This document shows positions 11,225 to 23,584 of a stretch of 64,000 bases of DNA, piece after piece (position 1 is the first letter of the stretch; each line of letters opens with the position of its first letter). The position numbers and the translations under genes are program-made. Under the pieces are notes generated by a model. The model was not told the origin of the DNA. It saw only the letters and a list, made by a program, of their open reading frames with translations, and searched no databases. This DNA comes from Ailurus styani (Eukaryota; Chordata; Mammalia; Carnivora; Ailuridae): NCBI GenBank assembly GCA_002007465.1, contig LNAC01000039.1:1-64000 (forward strand), read 5' to 3'.

Positions 11225-11695
11225 ATCCAGTAAACCCACCCTAAATTGAAATTTTTTAAATTGAAAATGTAATTAATACAGCTTACCTACTGAATATCAT
11301 AGCTTATTAGCCTGCCTTAAAACATGCTCAGAACACTTACATCAGCCTGCATTTGGGCAAAATCACCTAACACAAAGTCTATTTTATAGTGAAGTACTGA
11401 ATGTCTCTAGTAATTTATTGAATACTGTACTGAAAGTGAAAAACAGAAGGGCTGTGTGGGTACAGAATGTTTCTAAGTGTATGTGTTGCTAACCCTCCCA
11501 CTCGTGGGGTTGACTGGCTGCAGCCCACTGCTGCCCAGAATCACAAGAGTATCTACCACATATCGCTGGCCTGGGAAAAGATCCAAAATCAAAATTTGAA
11601 TGAAGGTTCCTACTGAATGCATATTATTACATTTGCAGCATCATAAAATCAAAAAATCATAAGTCAGTCATAAATCAGAGGCAATCTGCATTAGG
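11225..11695. mobile_element. Tigger-like (TcMar) DNA transposon remnant
   Basis: 'tatcatagcttattagcctg', 'ctcagaacacttacatcagc' and 'attgaatactgtactgaaag' match, from memory, a non-autonomous Tigger-family consensus. The right end 'aatcagaggcaatctgcatt' resembles its terminal region. The exact family is not assigned. Confidence 0.55.
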
Positions 11696-11889
11696 AAAAG
11701 TTCCAGGAAGGACTACTTACAAAAATTCTAATTACAAGATTAGTAGAGTGGTTAGGATATGAGGGAACTTACCAGGGATAAGGCAGAAACTCAGAATTAG
11801 CAGCAGGAGAGCTATAACCACACCCAGGCTTGAAGGGATAAAGGGAAAATGAGATTATAAATGCACAGGAGGAGAAAAATTTCATAGAC

Positions 11890-12222
11890 CAGCGCTGTGC
11901 AACAGAAACAGAATGAGACCCATACATAAAATTTACTTTTTGTACTGGTCACATTTTTAAAAACTAGGCAAATGAAGTTAATAATACCCTTTATTAATCC
12001 AGTGTGTCATTTCAACATTTAATCAATACATTAATCAATAACATTAATCAATAGAAACATTGTTAATGAAATATCTTACATTATTTTTTTATTAGTCTTT
12101 GAAATCCAGTGTGTATTTTACAATTACAACATGTCTCAATTTCAGCTTGCCATACAGCAAGTGCTCAGTAGCCACATGTGGTTAATGGCTACTATGCTGG
12201 ACGGTACAAGTGTACAGCACTG
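11890..12222. mobile_element. hAT-like non-autonomous DNA transposon
   Basis: The ends are inverted: CAGCGCTGTGCAACAG on the left and ...TGTACAGCACTG on the right. Inside are 'gtagccacatgtggttaatg' and a local triplication of 'cattaatcaata' (about 12015-12060). An 8-bp target-site duplication is not clear. Confidence 0.6.
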
Positions 12223-12234
12223 ACCACCTTGATC

Positions 12235-12915
12235 CCCTGCTGCGGTAGGGGTGGTAAGAGGAGGACATCAGCCAAACCTAACCAGAAGCCAATGGCAGAG
12301 GAGCCCACTGATACAGTCCATACAGGTCAGAAAGTCTGAATGGACTAACTTTCATTATCTTTAACCATCACATTGAGTGATAGATATTCTCAAGATCTGA
12401 AATGCAGAGGTACAGATGGAGAGGTTTGCTAACTGACTGTACCAAGTATTGTATTAAGTGTACCTACCCTGTATGATTACTGTTCCTGGAAGTGCTAGGA
12501 ATGAGAGATAGGGATGTGAATATGCAAAGAAGGCAATACTCCATGAAAAGAATCAATTGGGATGATTTGGGCAAGAATGCAATGATATCAGCATTCACTC
12601 AACATATTAAGTATCCTCCATGAAGGGGCCAGCCACTATGACTCATTAATGACACTCTTCAACATTATACTAAAAGAAAAATACTTTAGCCTATTAAAAT
12701 ATGCTGTCTAAAAAGAGACATAAAAAAAAGAAAAAGCCTAAAAAATATGTTTCTTAAGCAAAGATCTTATTTTGTTTTATTAGATCACTGCTGTGATTAT
12801 ATGAAATATTAGCCTCTTTAATTTGAAAAAAAAGCTATCACTTTAGCATCAAAAGTAGTACAAAAGTATATAGAAAGGATGGGCTTAGATTCAAAATATA
12901 TAAATCTTCTCTACT
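12235..12915. other. Unique DNA
   Basis: No repeat or exon recognised. Confidence 0.4.
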
Positions 12916-12935
12916 AATAATAGACTGTGTACAGT

Positions 12936-13243
12936 CAGAGAAAGACAAATACCATATGATTTCACTCATATGTGGAATTTAAGAAACAAAACAAATGAGC
13001 AAAGGGGGAAAAAAAGAGAGATAAGCAAACCAAGAAACAGACTCTTAACTATAAAGCACAAACTGATGGTTACCAGAAGTGGGGTGGATGAAGGGACGGG
13101 TTAAATAGGTGAGGGGGATTAAGGAGTGCACTCGTGATGAGCATCAGGTGTTGTATGGAAGTGTTGAATCCCTATATTGTACACCTGAAACTAACACACG
13201 GTATGTTAACTAACTAGAATTTAAGTGAAAACTCAAAAACAGT
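12936..13243 (+). mobile_element. 5'-truncated L1 3' UTR
   Basis: 'accatatgatttcactcata' and 'attgtacacctgaaactaac' are L1 3' UTR landmarks also present at 5380-5640 and 29510-29740. Target-site duplication 'aatagactgtgtacagt' (12919-12935) versus 'aatagactatgtaaagt' (13244-13260). Confidence 0.9.
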
Positions 13244-13344
13244 AATAGACTATGTAAAGTTGAACATAACAGCAGTCTCCTCACCTACAGAGTATCAGAA
13301 TATACTTTATACGTTATATAACTTGTGTATCCACTATTTTCATC

Positions 13345-13450
13345 TGTTCAACAATTTAATAAGCATCCACTACGTGCCAGACACTGTGTTAGGTACTAGA
13401 TATACCCAGATGAGCAAGATATGATCTTTGTCCTGAGCTTAGCAGGAAAT
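13345..13450 (-). repeat. L2 3' end fragment
   Basis: 'ccactacgtgccagacactg' followed by 'ttaggtactagatataccc' is the antisense L2 3' end. Confidence 0.6.
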
Positions 13451-13856
13451 ACAGACATATTAACCCTAAGTCTGCTCATAAACCTGGGTCACTTGCTGAA
13501 CATTCTTATTTTTTATTTTTTGAATTTTTTCTCTTAATTTTCTTTTCTTTTTAATCCTTACACCTCTAATTGCTTTGTCTTATCTTACTTCATTGTCTAA
13601 AAGCTCCAGTACAAGCAGAATAGAAGTAATGATAGAATTCTGCATTTTGATCCCAACTTAACTGGAAATCATTCTAAAATCTCACCATGAAATATGCTTA
13701 CTGTAAGTATCTGATATATATATGCTTTAGGGTTAAGGTCATTCCCTTTGATTCCTAGTTTGTTAAATCTTTTTATCATGAATGAATTTTGGATTTTCCT
13801 AAATACTAGTTCTGTAGCTGTAGTCAAGAACTGAAGGATGTGAGATTTTACCTTAC

Positions 13857-14330
13857 TTGCAGGTTAAGTTAGCTTGTCACAATTCCATGGTGGCTGGCAG
13901 AAGACATGAGATTCCAGGGTCAGAGTCAAGACTTTTTAGCTACGACTCAGCAAGCAGCACAAATATCAGCATATTTGTGTCAGGTCCCCTTGCCCCGAAG
14001 TCCCATGGGAAAAACAGATGGACCCATGCAGAGCATGCAAAGGCAGTAGGTTGCATTACATGAAATGAAATCTGAGCTTAGAGAACCCAAGTTTTAAAAT
14101 GCTTGCGCTCTGCTCCAGAGGGAGACATCTTTATTATACCAGACAATAAGCATGCCTGCCTTTTGCTTCAGGGGGAAACACTATCTCTATTTTCCAAGGC
14201 TTTACATGCATACTTATCAGACAGTTCTAAGCAAAAAAGAATCAATGTCTCGACTTGCAAGATGTGCAGAAACGTGAGAATTGTGTTCCAACAATTTTTC
14301 CAATATGGTACACAGTAACACCAATACATT
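13857..14330. repeat. Unclassified insert in old L1, possibly LTR-derived
   Basis: Higher GC than the L1 around it. Both L1 flanks are collinear ORF2, so it was inserted. Two open frames (13857-14063, 14103-14318) have no recognised product. The wording resembles a dispersed LTR-type repeat, but I cannot name a family. Confidence 0.35.
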
Positions 14331-14644
14331 TTTTAGAGTTGAAAAACATGTTCCTTGGATAAATTCTCCTTCATTGTGATGTGATTTTTATACATATCTG
14401 GATTATGATTTTTCCCTTTTTTTAATTTTTGTTTTTGCATCTATCATTAAAAAATAATTATATCTATAAATTACATTACTTTTATTGTTCTTGACCAGTT
14501 CTGGTGTCAAAGGTATACTAACCTTAAAAAAATGAGATAGGTAAGTTTATCTCTTTTTCTAGTCACTGAGTGAGTATATATAAAATAAGAATTTCTGTTA
14601 TTTGAAGATAAGGTAAAATTAGCCTAGAGAATCATCTACACTTT

Positions 14645-15140
14645 GTCTCTTTAAGGGAAAGAAAACTGGATTATTGTTGGGGTTAATGTAGAGCATGAAA
14701 TCAGCCATAATACCTGGCTCACTAAAATGTAACACGGAGGCCCCCGGGGTTAGGGAAGGTTTCCCAGAAAGGTGTAGGCCTTTGGAATGCCAAGGCCTGC
14801 TCCACTACTCTGCTGTAGGAATGCCATGAGGGGGTTGCCTTCCTGGAAGCTTTCTTAGCCCAAAAAGCCTTCCTGTGATCTAAGAGATTTTTGCGTTGTC
14901 CTCTAGTCTATGTTTAGCAGAACTCGTAAAACACTGGTATCCTTCCAGTAAACAGATCCTCCTAGTTCCAGTAAGACCCCTGTCACACACCACGAGCTTG
15001 AGAAACAGTGTAAGGATTTGTGATTATCCACAAAGACCAAAGTGGGAACAAAGAAAGGCAAAGGGTCTTGTCTCTGAGTGCTGACCCCTTGCCTTCTCCT
15101 CTATTTCACAGCAAAATTCTGAGTAATCTTTCATCCATCA
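14645..15140. repeat. Second unclassified insert in old L1
   Basis: A GC-richer block ('aacacggaggcccccggggt') between L1 pieces that continue each other at about 14640 and 15150. It may belong with the 13857-14330 insert. There are no clear ends or target-site duplication. Confidence 0.3.
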
Positions 15141-15451
15141 GTACAGGGATTGCTGGCCATTCCCGGCACATTATTAATTCCATTTCTCTAGTAGTTATCT
15201 AATTCTTGTGTTGATTTTGGTATTCTATTTTTTTCTCAGAAATTATCCATTTCCCTGCATATAGATGCTCATAGTATTCATTTATGATCTTTTAAATTTT
15301 CACTTTTAAACTCATATCCTTTTTCCAGTATATCCATATATAATTTATATATCTCTTATATACTCTTCCAAAAAAAAAATCCAAAGTGTTTCTTTATGCC
15401 TTCTTTTTTCTTAATCAGTCTTGCCAGGAGTTTGTTATAGAGTTAATTCTT

Positions 15452-15641
15452 GGGGTGCCTGGGTGAATCAGTCCATTAAGCGACAGACTCTTGATTTCAG
15501 TTCAGGTCATGATCTCAGGGCCATGAGAATGAGCCCCACAACAAGCTCCAAGCTGAGCTGGAGCCTGCTTAAGACTCTCTCCCTCTCCCTCTGCCCCTCC
15601 CCTGCTTGCTCTCTCAAAAAAACAAAAACAAAAACAAAAAA
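15452..15641 (+). mobile_element. CAN-SINE (older type)
   Basis: 'ggggtgcctgggtgaatcag' head and a (CAAAAA)n tail, inside the antisense L1. Confidence 0.9.
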
Positions 15642-16100
15642 ACTTTCAAATTACTAGCTTAGGATTATGTTGATCTTCTTTATTTGGTTTTTTACTTCAG
15701 TAATATTTCTCTCATCTTTATTATCTCTTGTTATAGTTTTATGTTCATTTATTCTTATTTTTATCCTTATAGTTTCTAGGATGGAACATGAATCATTTAC
15801 CTTCAGACTTTCTTCTTTTTAATAAAGTTACCTTTAAATCCTGTCTTAGCTCCATCTCCTAAGTTTTGATACATAGTTTATTTTTGTACAGCTTTTGAAT
15901 TGTGTTTCCTTCCTTTACCTATAGTATTTAGAAATAGAATTTAATATTACCAACTACATAGCAATTTCTCAGCTAGATTTTTACTGATTTGTGGTCAGAG
16001 AACTAAAAAAATATATACTCTCCATTACTGGAGATGATATAAAAAGGTAAATATGGTACACACAGAGTTAAAGATATACAAAGAGATTATTGATTTTACT

Positions 16101-16314
16101 TTTTTGAGAGAGAGAGCAAGAGCGAGAGCGTGCACACGAGCTGGAGGTGGCGGGAGTTGGTATAAAGGTAGAGGGAGAGAGAGAATCTGAAGTAGGCTCC
16201 ACACCCATTGATCTGGAGATCAATGCGGGGCTCCATCTCACGACCCTGAGATCATGACCTGAGTGGAAATCAGGAGTCGGAGGGTTAATACCAAATGAGC
16301 CACCCAGGCACCTC
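16101..16314 (-). mobile_element. CAN-SINE, antisense
   Basis: Right end 'gagccacccaggcacctc'. Target-site duplication 'ttgattttacttttt' (16090) versus 'ttaattttacttttta' (16315). Confidence 0.92.
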
Positions 16315-16388
16315 TTAATTTTACTTTTTAATGCTTACATAACCTTACTTGTTTAATATTCTTGATCTATCAGTTTCATTATATATTT

Positions 16389-16422
16389 CACACACACACA
16401 CACACATACACACACATATATA
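16389..16422. repeat. (CA)n microsatellite
   Basis: Imperfect CA run ending in TA repeats. Confidence 0.9.
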
Positions 16423-16610
16423 TTTCTTTTAGTTTAAATGCTATTTCACTTGAGGACCTCAGCTTTCTTTAATTTGTATTTACACATTAGATCTTGGCAT
16501 CCCTGTAATTTCAACTTTTTAGTAGTATCATTTTGGTTTTGTTATTTCACTTGGATGCAGGGTAAAGCTGACTGAGGTGTCTGGGTTTTTTGTTTTTTGG
16601 TTTTTGGGTT

Positions 16611-16770
16611 TTTTTTAAGATTTTATTTATTTATTTAAGAGAGAGAGCGAAAGCAAGAGATCACAGAGGGTGAGGGAGAAGCAGGCTTGCCCCTGAGCAG
16701 AGAGCCAGATGTGGGGCTCCATCTCAGGACCCTGAGATCATGACCTGAGCCAATATCAAGTCAGTAGCAT
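16611..16770 (-). mobile_element. CAN-SINE, antisense, head truncated
   Basis: T tail and body are present up to 'tgagatcatgacctgagcc', then similarity fades. The tRNA-like head with box A is missing. Confidence 0.85.
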
Positions 16771-17420
16771 ATTAAGATTCAAACTTAAAATTTTTCTAAC
16801 AAGATCTTGAATTACATAATACTTATATTTGTAACTAAAACAATTTGACTACAGTACACTGAAAACCCTTGAAAGTTCCACATCTTATTATTTTTACATA
16901 GAGCTTCACTTTTTACTCTTTTAAACAAATAGAGCATTTTTTGTAATCAATAGTTAATTAAATTTGCCAACATATTTCATTAAATGCTGTGTTCATTCTT
17001 GTTTCTCATGCTCCACATCTTCCCACTGTGGTCACTTTTTTTTCTTACAAAGAAAAATTCTTTTAGTGGATGTAAGTCAGAAATTCTCTTACACTTTATG
17101 TGACTCAAATTCACTTTATTTTGCCCTTACTCTTGCATGATTTTTGTATATACAGTTCAAAGTTTACTTAAGATTTTTTATTCAGCACTTCTAAAATACC
17201 ACTCCGTTCTCTCTGTCATCAACTGTCAAGATTAAAAGGTTGCTGTTTATCTAAATGCTGTTAATCTTCAGGTAATTTTTGTACTTTCTCTGATAACTTT
17301 TAAGATTTTCCTTTATTCCTAATAATCTAGTTTCATTATAATACTTCTAAAAGGGAATTCATTATGATTTCTATGGTTTTATACTCAGTATATGAGGGAT
17401 AATCTTAAATTCTAGAAATT

Positions 17421-17637
17421 TTATTTATCTATTTATTGATCTATTTATTTATTAGATTTTTTATTTACTTATGAGAGAGAGAGAGAGAGAGCATGAGTGG
17501 GGAGGAGGGGCGGAAGAAGAGGGTCAAGCAGGCTCCCTGCTGAGTGGGGAGCCCAACATAGGGCTTGATCCCAGGACCCTGGGATCATAATCTGAGCCAA
17601 AGTCAGTCACTTAACTGACTAAATCACCCAGTCACCC
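17421..17637 (-). mobile_element. CAN-SINE, antisense
   Basis: (GA)n-rich body and head 'aaatcacccagtcacccc'. Target-site duplication 'ctagaaatttt' (17412) versus 'ctagaaattta' (17638). Confidence 0.92.
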
Positions 17638-18269
17638 CTAGAAATTTAATTAACAGTCATCTTTCATGTATTGATTCTTTAATACTTCCTCCATTCTAGC
17701 TTTTTTATAACTCATATTAAATAAATATTTGAGCTCCTCAATTAATCTATCATGTTTTTTAACTACTCTTCCATACCTTGTCTCTGGTGCATGATGAGTG
17801 AGCACTTGAGTTCTACAAGTTTACTTTTCTCTTCTTGACTGTGTCCCTTCAAGAGTCTGTCCAATATAATATATTTTATTTCATTGACTACATTTTTATT
17901 TCCAAGACATTTGATTCAATCTACCAGTACATTATTTTATTCCTATTTTTGTCTCATACTTTTCTGTTCTTTTAACAACCATTTCAAAGTCTTTCTCAGG
18001 CTTGCCCAGAATTAGAAGTTTGTGTTCTGATCATTTGTTTTCTGCCCATGTGGTTGTCTTTCTTAGCATCACATTTTTTTCATAAGTTTTGAAATTTTTG
18101 TTCATAAGCTAATTTCTAGTAATGATTTTATTTCCTTTTCTTCTTTCCATTCTTATTTCCATTCTTATTTCTGCATGTCTAATGGATTGAACTGCAATAG
18201 TCTCCATCCAGCCAATACAGAACTTGTTCTTCGGACGACAGCGACTGCCCTGTGTGGTATTAATACCAC

Positions 18270-18490
18270 TTCCTCAGAACACTTTTTGTGAGATCCAAAT
18301 CTAGATTAGGTGCCACTTCAATGCTCTTCTTCTTGGATACTATAATATAATTGCTGTTTACTCTTGATTTCTGCCACCAGCAAGACTATATGCTCTATAA
18401 GGGCAAGGTCCTGGCCATCTGTTCACTGTTATATAATCCAGCACCACAAACAATGCCTGAAACAAAGTAACACTCATTAAATAGTTGCTG
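18270..18490 (+). repeat. L2 3' end fragment
   Basis: 'tgctctataagggcaaggtc' and 'aacaatgcctgaaacaaagt' followed by 'actcattaaatagttgctga' are L2 sense landmarks. Confidence 0.65.
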
Positions 18491-18499
18491 AGTGAAAGA

Positions 18500-19670
18500 A
18501 ACAAATGTTTGCATCACTGAGTGATGTGTCTGATGGTATTGCCATGTCTCAGGACCCATGTGGTTAATTTTGGAGCTCTACAAGTCATGACTTTTCTAGG
18601 TGGCAGATGCTTACTTCTGAATAGTGATTTAGTAAGCACTTGGCTTCTAATTCGATCAGTACTCCTTTCTGAGTTATTTTCACACTGGGTGGATATGATG
18701 GGCCAGCAGCTATGAAACCTGGCAGGAGAAGGGGATAATATCTCTACTCTGCATTTTCTCCCATTGGTATAATTACTATGAAGATTATAGATTAATTAAA
18801 CTGGCTCCTGGTTACCATAATATCCTCTTTGAAATCCAAAGATGAGGGGTTTCATTCTACACAACCTTTTCATTTCTTTCTGAATAGAAACCAACTAAAA
18901 TTAGCTCCAGGTCATTACTGGGCTGTCAAAATGGAAGTGTCTTCAGCATACTCACTTCCTGTCAATACTACCTGACAATCCTAGAATCATTTAAACCTTC
19001 TCACAAGTGGCTGTGGGGAGCACATCATCTCATTTTAACTCTAGAGCTTCCTGAAGGTCACACTGAGATAGTCTGTAAAAATATGAGACAATGTCTCTTA
19101 CAAAGTATTCTAAGTTTATTTACGTATATTCCTTTGTTTCCAAGACCTCTGATAATTACTATAATGACAAACATACACGTTTCCTTTTTACCCACAGGAA
19201 AATTGTTTTGGGTTTGCTTTCTTCTTTCAGGTTTACTAGTAATCTTTATCCCTTTATTTATGCTAATATTTTTTTTCTTAAAAAAGCTCATTTTTATCAA
19301 ACATGCTTCTTTAATGAAGACAAATCATCATTTAACATGTTTTAATCCTTTCAAATAGACACAGAAGCACTATCTAATAGACCTTAAAATCTATATGCCT
19401 CTAAGATAACACTAAAAAAAGAATTCATCCTATTTCTGTTTTTCTTTATATAGTGGGGAAAATAAAGATTTTCTTCTGAGACATTTTAATATTTTCCTAA
19501 ATTTATCATATTTCTGATATTCAAGATTATCATAATTATGCATAGAAAGGTCACAGCCATGGTTTCTTCCAACTATTACAGCCATCTTTATAGTACATCC
19601 TTCATTACATTTAGACCAGCTTAGTATACAATTTATGTTCTCAAACCTTAATTTACTTGAAGCTTTCAAA
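18500..19670. other. Unique DNA, no gene
   Basis: Three overlapping frames at 19058-19358 on both strands cannot all be real and match nothing recognised. AT-rich. Confidence 0.4.
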
Positions 19671-19676
19671 AGTTTA

Positions 19677-19728
19677 ATATATATATATTATATATTATAT
19701 ATATATATAATGTTTAATATGTATATAT
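19677..19728. repeat. (TA)n tract
   Basis: AT dinucleotide run at the L1 3' end. Confidence 0.9.
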
Positions 19729-20049
19729 ATTCCACATATCACCCAGTGCTCATCACAGCAAGTGCCCTCCTTAATCCCCATCCCCTATTTAACCCATCAC
19801 CTCACCCACCTCCCTACTGGTAACCATCAGTTTTTTCTCTATAGTTAAGAGTCTGTTTCTTGATTTCTCTCTCTGTCTCTGTCTCTCTCTCTCTCTCTTC
19901 CCTTTGTTCATTTGTGAGTTAAATCATATGCACTTTGCCTTTCTCTGACTGATGTATTTCACTTAGCATTGTACTCTCTAACTCCATCCATGTCATTGCA
20001 AATGGCAAGATTTCATTCTTTTTTATGGGCAAGTAATATTCCATTGTGT

Positions 20050-20057
20050 ACGTGTGT

Positions 20058-20097
<40 letters not shown>

Positions 20098-20106
20098 ATG
20101 TGTGTT
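20050..20106. repeat. (TG)n microsatellite within L1
   Basis: Long TG run starting from 'gtgtacgtgtgtacg'. It explains the cysteine/valine-rich frames at 19969-20254. Confidence 0.95.
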
Positions 20107-20486
20107 TGTACCACATCCTCTTTATCTACTTATCAATACATGGACCCTTGAACTGCTTTCATATCTTGGCTATATAAATAATGCTGCTATAACATGGGGC
20201 TGCATGCATCCCTTTGAACTAGTGTTTTTGTATTCTTTGGGTAAATACCAGTAGTGTGATTGCTAGATCATAAGGCAGTTCTATTTTTAACTTTGTAAGG
20301 AAACTCCATACTGTTTTCCACAGTGGCTGCACCAGTTTTTATTCCCACCAACAGTGCACAAGTGTTCCTTTTTTCTCCACATCTTCACCAACACCTGTTT
20401 TTTCTGTTGTTTTCTTGTTTTTCTCATTTTCTTGTTTCTTGTTCTTGATTTTAGCCATTCTGACAGGTATGAGGTGATATCTCATT

Positions 20487-20630
20487 GTTGAGGTTTTTTT
20501 AGGTTTTTATTTAAATTCCAGTTAGTTAACATATAGTGTAATATTCATTTCAGGTTTACAACTGAGTCATTCAACACTTCCTTTCAACACTGGTGCTCAT
20601 CACAAGTGTGCTCCTAATCCCCTCTCTATA
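20487..20630 (-). mobile_element. Nested L1 3' end inside L1
   Basis: 'tttttatttaaattccagtt' and 'ttaacatatagtgtaatatt' are the antisense extreme 3' end of a carnivoran L1. It interrupts the ORF2 region of the outer element. Confidence 0.75.
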
Positions 20631-20846
20631 GTTTTGATTTGCATTTCCCTGATGGTAAATGATGATGACCATCTTTTCATGTGCCTGTTGACCAGGTTAC
20701 AGATTAGATTGATGGAAGAAAACTATGATCAGGGAAAGAAGGTAGATACACCTATTAATTTCTCTCAGAAGCTGCTCCTTTAAGAAGCTGTACACAGAGA
20801 GTCACTGAAGTTCACATATTCAGTACAGTCACATTAAAAAATTATA

Positions 20847-21005
20847 AGGGCACCTGGGTGGCTCAGTTGGTTATGCATCTAACTCTTGATTTTACCTCAT
20901 GTCATGATCTGAGGGTTGTGAGATTGAGCCTTGCATCAGGCTCCACACTGAACATGAAGCCTGCTTAAAGTTCTCTCTCCTCTTCCTTTGCCCCTCTTCC
21001 CTCCA
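20847..21005 (+). mobile_element. CAN-SINE (older type)
   Basis: Head 'gggcacctgggtggctcagt' and a short tail. Flanked by 'aaaaaattata' (20836) and 'aaaaatttata' (21005). Confidence 0.9.
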
Positions 21006-21313
21006 AAAATTTATAATGACAACATGAATAGTGTTTATTGCAACTCTGGATTGTGAAACACAATTCTCAAAAGTTATAAATTTATATCTGAAGACTATCA
21101 GAAACAAAGTATATTTAAGTTTATTATTGATTAAAGTATATTTGATGTTTAAATGTAGAAAGAAATAAAAAAGGAAAAGTCAGATACAAAAAAACATAAA
21201 TTCATATCTCATAATATTACCCAACCACCTCGGGAACAACAGGTTGGCTACAAACTATGTAAAGAATTTGAATGTCAATTCTTAGAGTCCTCTGTGTTAT
21301 TCTTTTCTCTGTT
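21006..21313. other. Unique AT-rich DNA
   Basis: Nothing recognised. Confidence 0.4.
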
Positions 21314-21490
21314 CTTTAAAGACTTTTTTTTTTTTGAGAGTGAGAGAGACAGCAGGAGCAGGAGAGAGGGAAAGGGAGGAGCAGACTCCCTGCTGAGCAG
21401 GGAGCACAATACAAGGCTAGATCCCAGGACCCTGAGATCATGAGCTGAGCTGAAGCAGGCACTTAACCAACTGAGCCACCCAGGCGCCCC
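21314..21490 (-). mobile_element. CAN-SINE, antisense
   Basis: T tail, GA-rich body and an intact head 'ctgagccacccaggcgcccc'. The head is close to the consensus, so it is fairly young. Confidence 0.92.
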
Positions 21491-21693
21491 TCCTATGCGT
21501 GATTCTATGATGATAAACACACCAATGTAACATAAAATAATTCATTTCTACACAAATTGTCTAAGGCCAACTATGTGCATAGTGAAAAAGACACTAAACT
21601 TGACCTTAAGGAATCCACAGACTCAAGACAAATTCTAATGTTAGATACATTTTTAATAAATCCCCAATTCTTCCCATTAATAAAAGACACATG

Positions 21694-21919
21694 GGGGCGC
21701 CTGGGTGGCTCAGTGGGTTAAAAAGCCTCTGCTTTCGGCTCAGGTCATGATCTCAGGGTCCTGGGATCGAGGCCCGCATCAGGCTCTCTGCTCAGCAGGG
21801 AGCCTGCTTCCTCCTCTCTCTCTGCCTGTCTCTCAGCCTACTTGTGATCTGATCTCTCTCTCTGTGTCAAATAAATAAATAAAAATCTTTAAAATAAATA
21901 AATAAATAAAAATAAAAAC
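21694..21919 (+). mobile_element. CAN-SINE, mustelid-type subfamily
   Basis: 'gggcgcctgggtggctcagt' followed by 'gggttaaaaagcctctgct', then 'cctacttgtgatctgatctc'. Pol III box B-like 'gggatcgaggccc'. Target-site duplication 'aaaagacacatg' (21682-21693) and 'aaaagacacctg' (21920-21931). Confidence 0.96.
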
Positions 21920-21931
21920 AAAAGACACCTG

Positions 21932-23580
21932 TGCTTCTATAATTTATAATCACAAACAAGTGACCTCTCTATATTAATAAATAAAGCCTCCATTCCAACC
22001 AGGCCCTAGTGTAAAACAGCCACTCACTTCCCACCTGCCATCCCATTTGCTGATGTACACAGGAAAAGGACACTTAACTGCTGAGCATCACAAACTAGAT
22101 ATTCAGTTTTGAAAAATAAGTATTACAAAATGCTTATAAAATGTTTTGGTTAGAAGAAATAACCAGGTGATAAGCCTTCATTTATTCCACACTAATATAA
22201 CAAAAATTAACTGGATTCATAAACTAACAAATTACAGAGCATCTTCTGTGTCTGCTATTTTCTTATCCCCAGCAGGTCTCCTCAGTTATGTCTCTCATGT
22301 TTCATATATTTAAATAATGAATTATCACTAACTCCAAAAAAGTTCATCAAAGATGGTAACATTAATGACTACAAGTACCTTTTTCTGCAGACAACATTAG
22401 CTAATACTCTCATAAAAATGGATGTGTACCATGGTCTTCCTCAAAAGAAGTCTATACCAAATAATTGGACACAAGAATGGAATAAGCAGCATCCGTATTT
22501 GTTCAGAGGCCCACTGCCAGGCCAGGGAGAGGCTGAGGACAGCTTCCTTGCAGCATGGGTATCTCTGCCATCTTAGTAATTCATAGCAACTAGACTACCC
22601 TCTTCAGAGCCAAACTTCCTCATGGACTTCTAGCTCATTAGAAATGGTTGATGTACTTAGTTTGTGTTGTACATACAATATGCCTGGCACAGGCAACCTT
22701 CCTTTTGCATCTGAAGGTTAAAAGAGTCCCCTCTCTAGTATAATCCAATCTCAAATATTCTACAACTAGATAGCAACCTATCAACTATACCTAAGATAAA
22801 TTTTCCAGGTCACCTGAGAAGCTGGCGACCAGTCTTAGAAACCTCAGTCTCTAGGTAATATTCTTTTCTCTTCTAGGCCTCTTATGAAATTATCCACACC
22901 TATTTTTTGTCCTTCTGTAACCTATAGACTAAATGGTCATCTAACCACCATCACCACACTGGATATACAACTGTGAAAGAATATCAATGACCTGACCACC
23001 TCAACTTCTACTGGAAAGGGGAAAAAGAAAAGGAAGGAAAGGCCTGGAATGAGTAGGAAGGGGGAATTGGTAATTTTTCATTTTTCAAATACCCAGGCAG
23101 TGAAAAAGAAAAAGAAACTGAAGGGTGGAGGAAGCCGCCTCTTTCATCTCTGCAACTGAACACAAGGTTGGGGCTTGAAAGTAGGTCTTTCTTCTTCTAC
23201 AACCTGTTCTGTGTTCCTCCTGCCTTCAGCCACTGCCTCACAGGAACATGGTCTCCTGGGATAAGTCAACCCAATGGAATTGAGTCCTCACTGGTTGCTT
23301 AAGGTTGCAAGTCTTTTTTGTTCATTTTTTTGCAAAAAGCAGGATGCACTAATTCTCCTTGGTATGATTAAATAAACTGTCCAACAACACAGTCCTCATC
23401 TCCAGGTAGTTCCCTAATGGCTCAAGGAGCCCCTGAATCCCCAGGTAGCCATCTCAGGTTCAAGTTAAGTGGGACTGTTATAAAGTTCTAATGGGGTGTG
23501 TACCCATCCTCTGGTCCAGACTCACACAACTAATTAGATATAGAATTACCTGTCCATTTGTAAACTGGTCCTGACAATGA
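21932..23580. other. Unique DNA, no gene seen
   Basis: No repeat or exon is clear. The part 23000-23470 is somewhat richer in G+C. Confidence 0.4.
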
Positions 23581-23584
23581 TACC

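Larger units (their letters stand above)
13540..18250 (-). mobile_element. Ancient antisense L1 (L1M-type), heavily interrupted
   Basis: Diverged antisense ORF2 phrases run in L1 order. 13720-13800 holds 'attcctagtttgttaaatc' and 'ttatcatgaatgaat'. 14490-14640 holds 'accagttctggtgtcaaagg'. 15150-15300 and 15660-16010 continue ORF2. 16420-18150 resembles the 5' half, including an ORF1-like region. SINEs at 15452-15641, 16101-16314, 16611-16770 and 17421-17637 and unclassified inserts at 13857-14330 and 14645-15140 break it. Age and boundaries are estimates. Confidence 0.6.
19677..20692 (-). mobile_element. Antisense 5'-truncated L1 3' end, with a nested L1 end
   Basis: From 19738 ('cacccagtgctcatcacagc') through 'cagtggctgcaccagttttt' to 'tgatttgcatttccctgatg' the order is that of an antisense L1 3' UTR and ORF2 C-terminus. 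It carries a (TA)n at its 3' end and a (TG)n inside. A second L1 3' end (about 20487-20630) is nested where 'ctcattgt' should join 'ggttttgatttgc'. Confidence 0.88.

Noticed and set aside
14498..14540. Splice-like pair (ttgaccag ... gatag|gtaagt)
   Set aside because: The segment is antisense L1 ORF2 sequence, so the pair is probably fortuitous.
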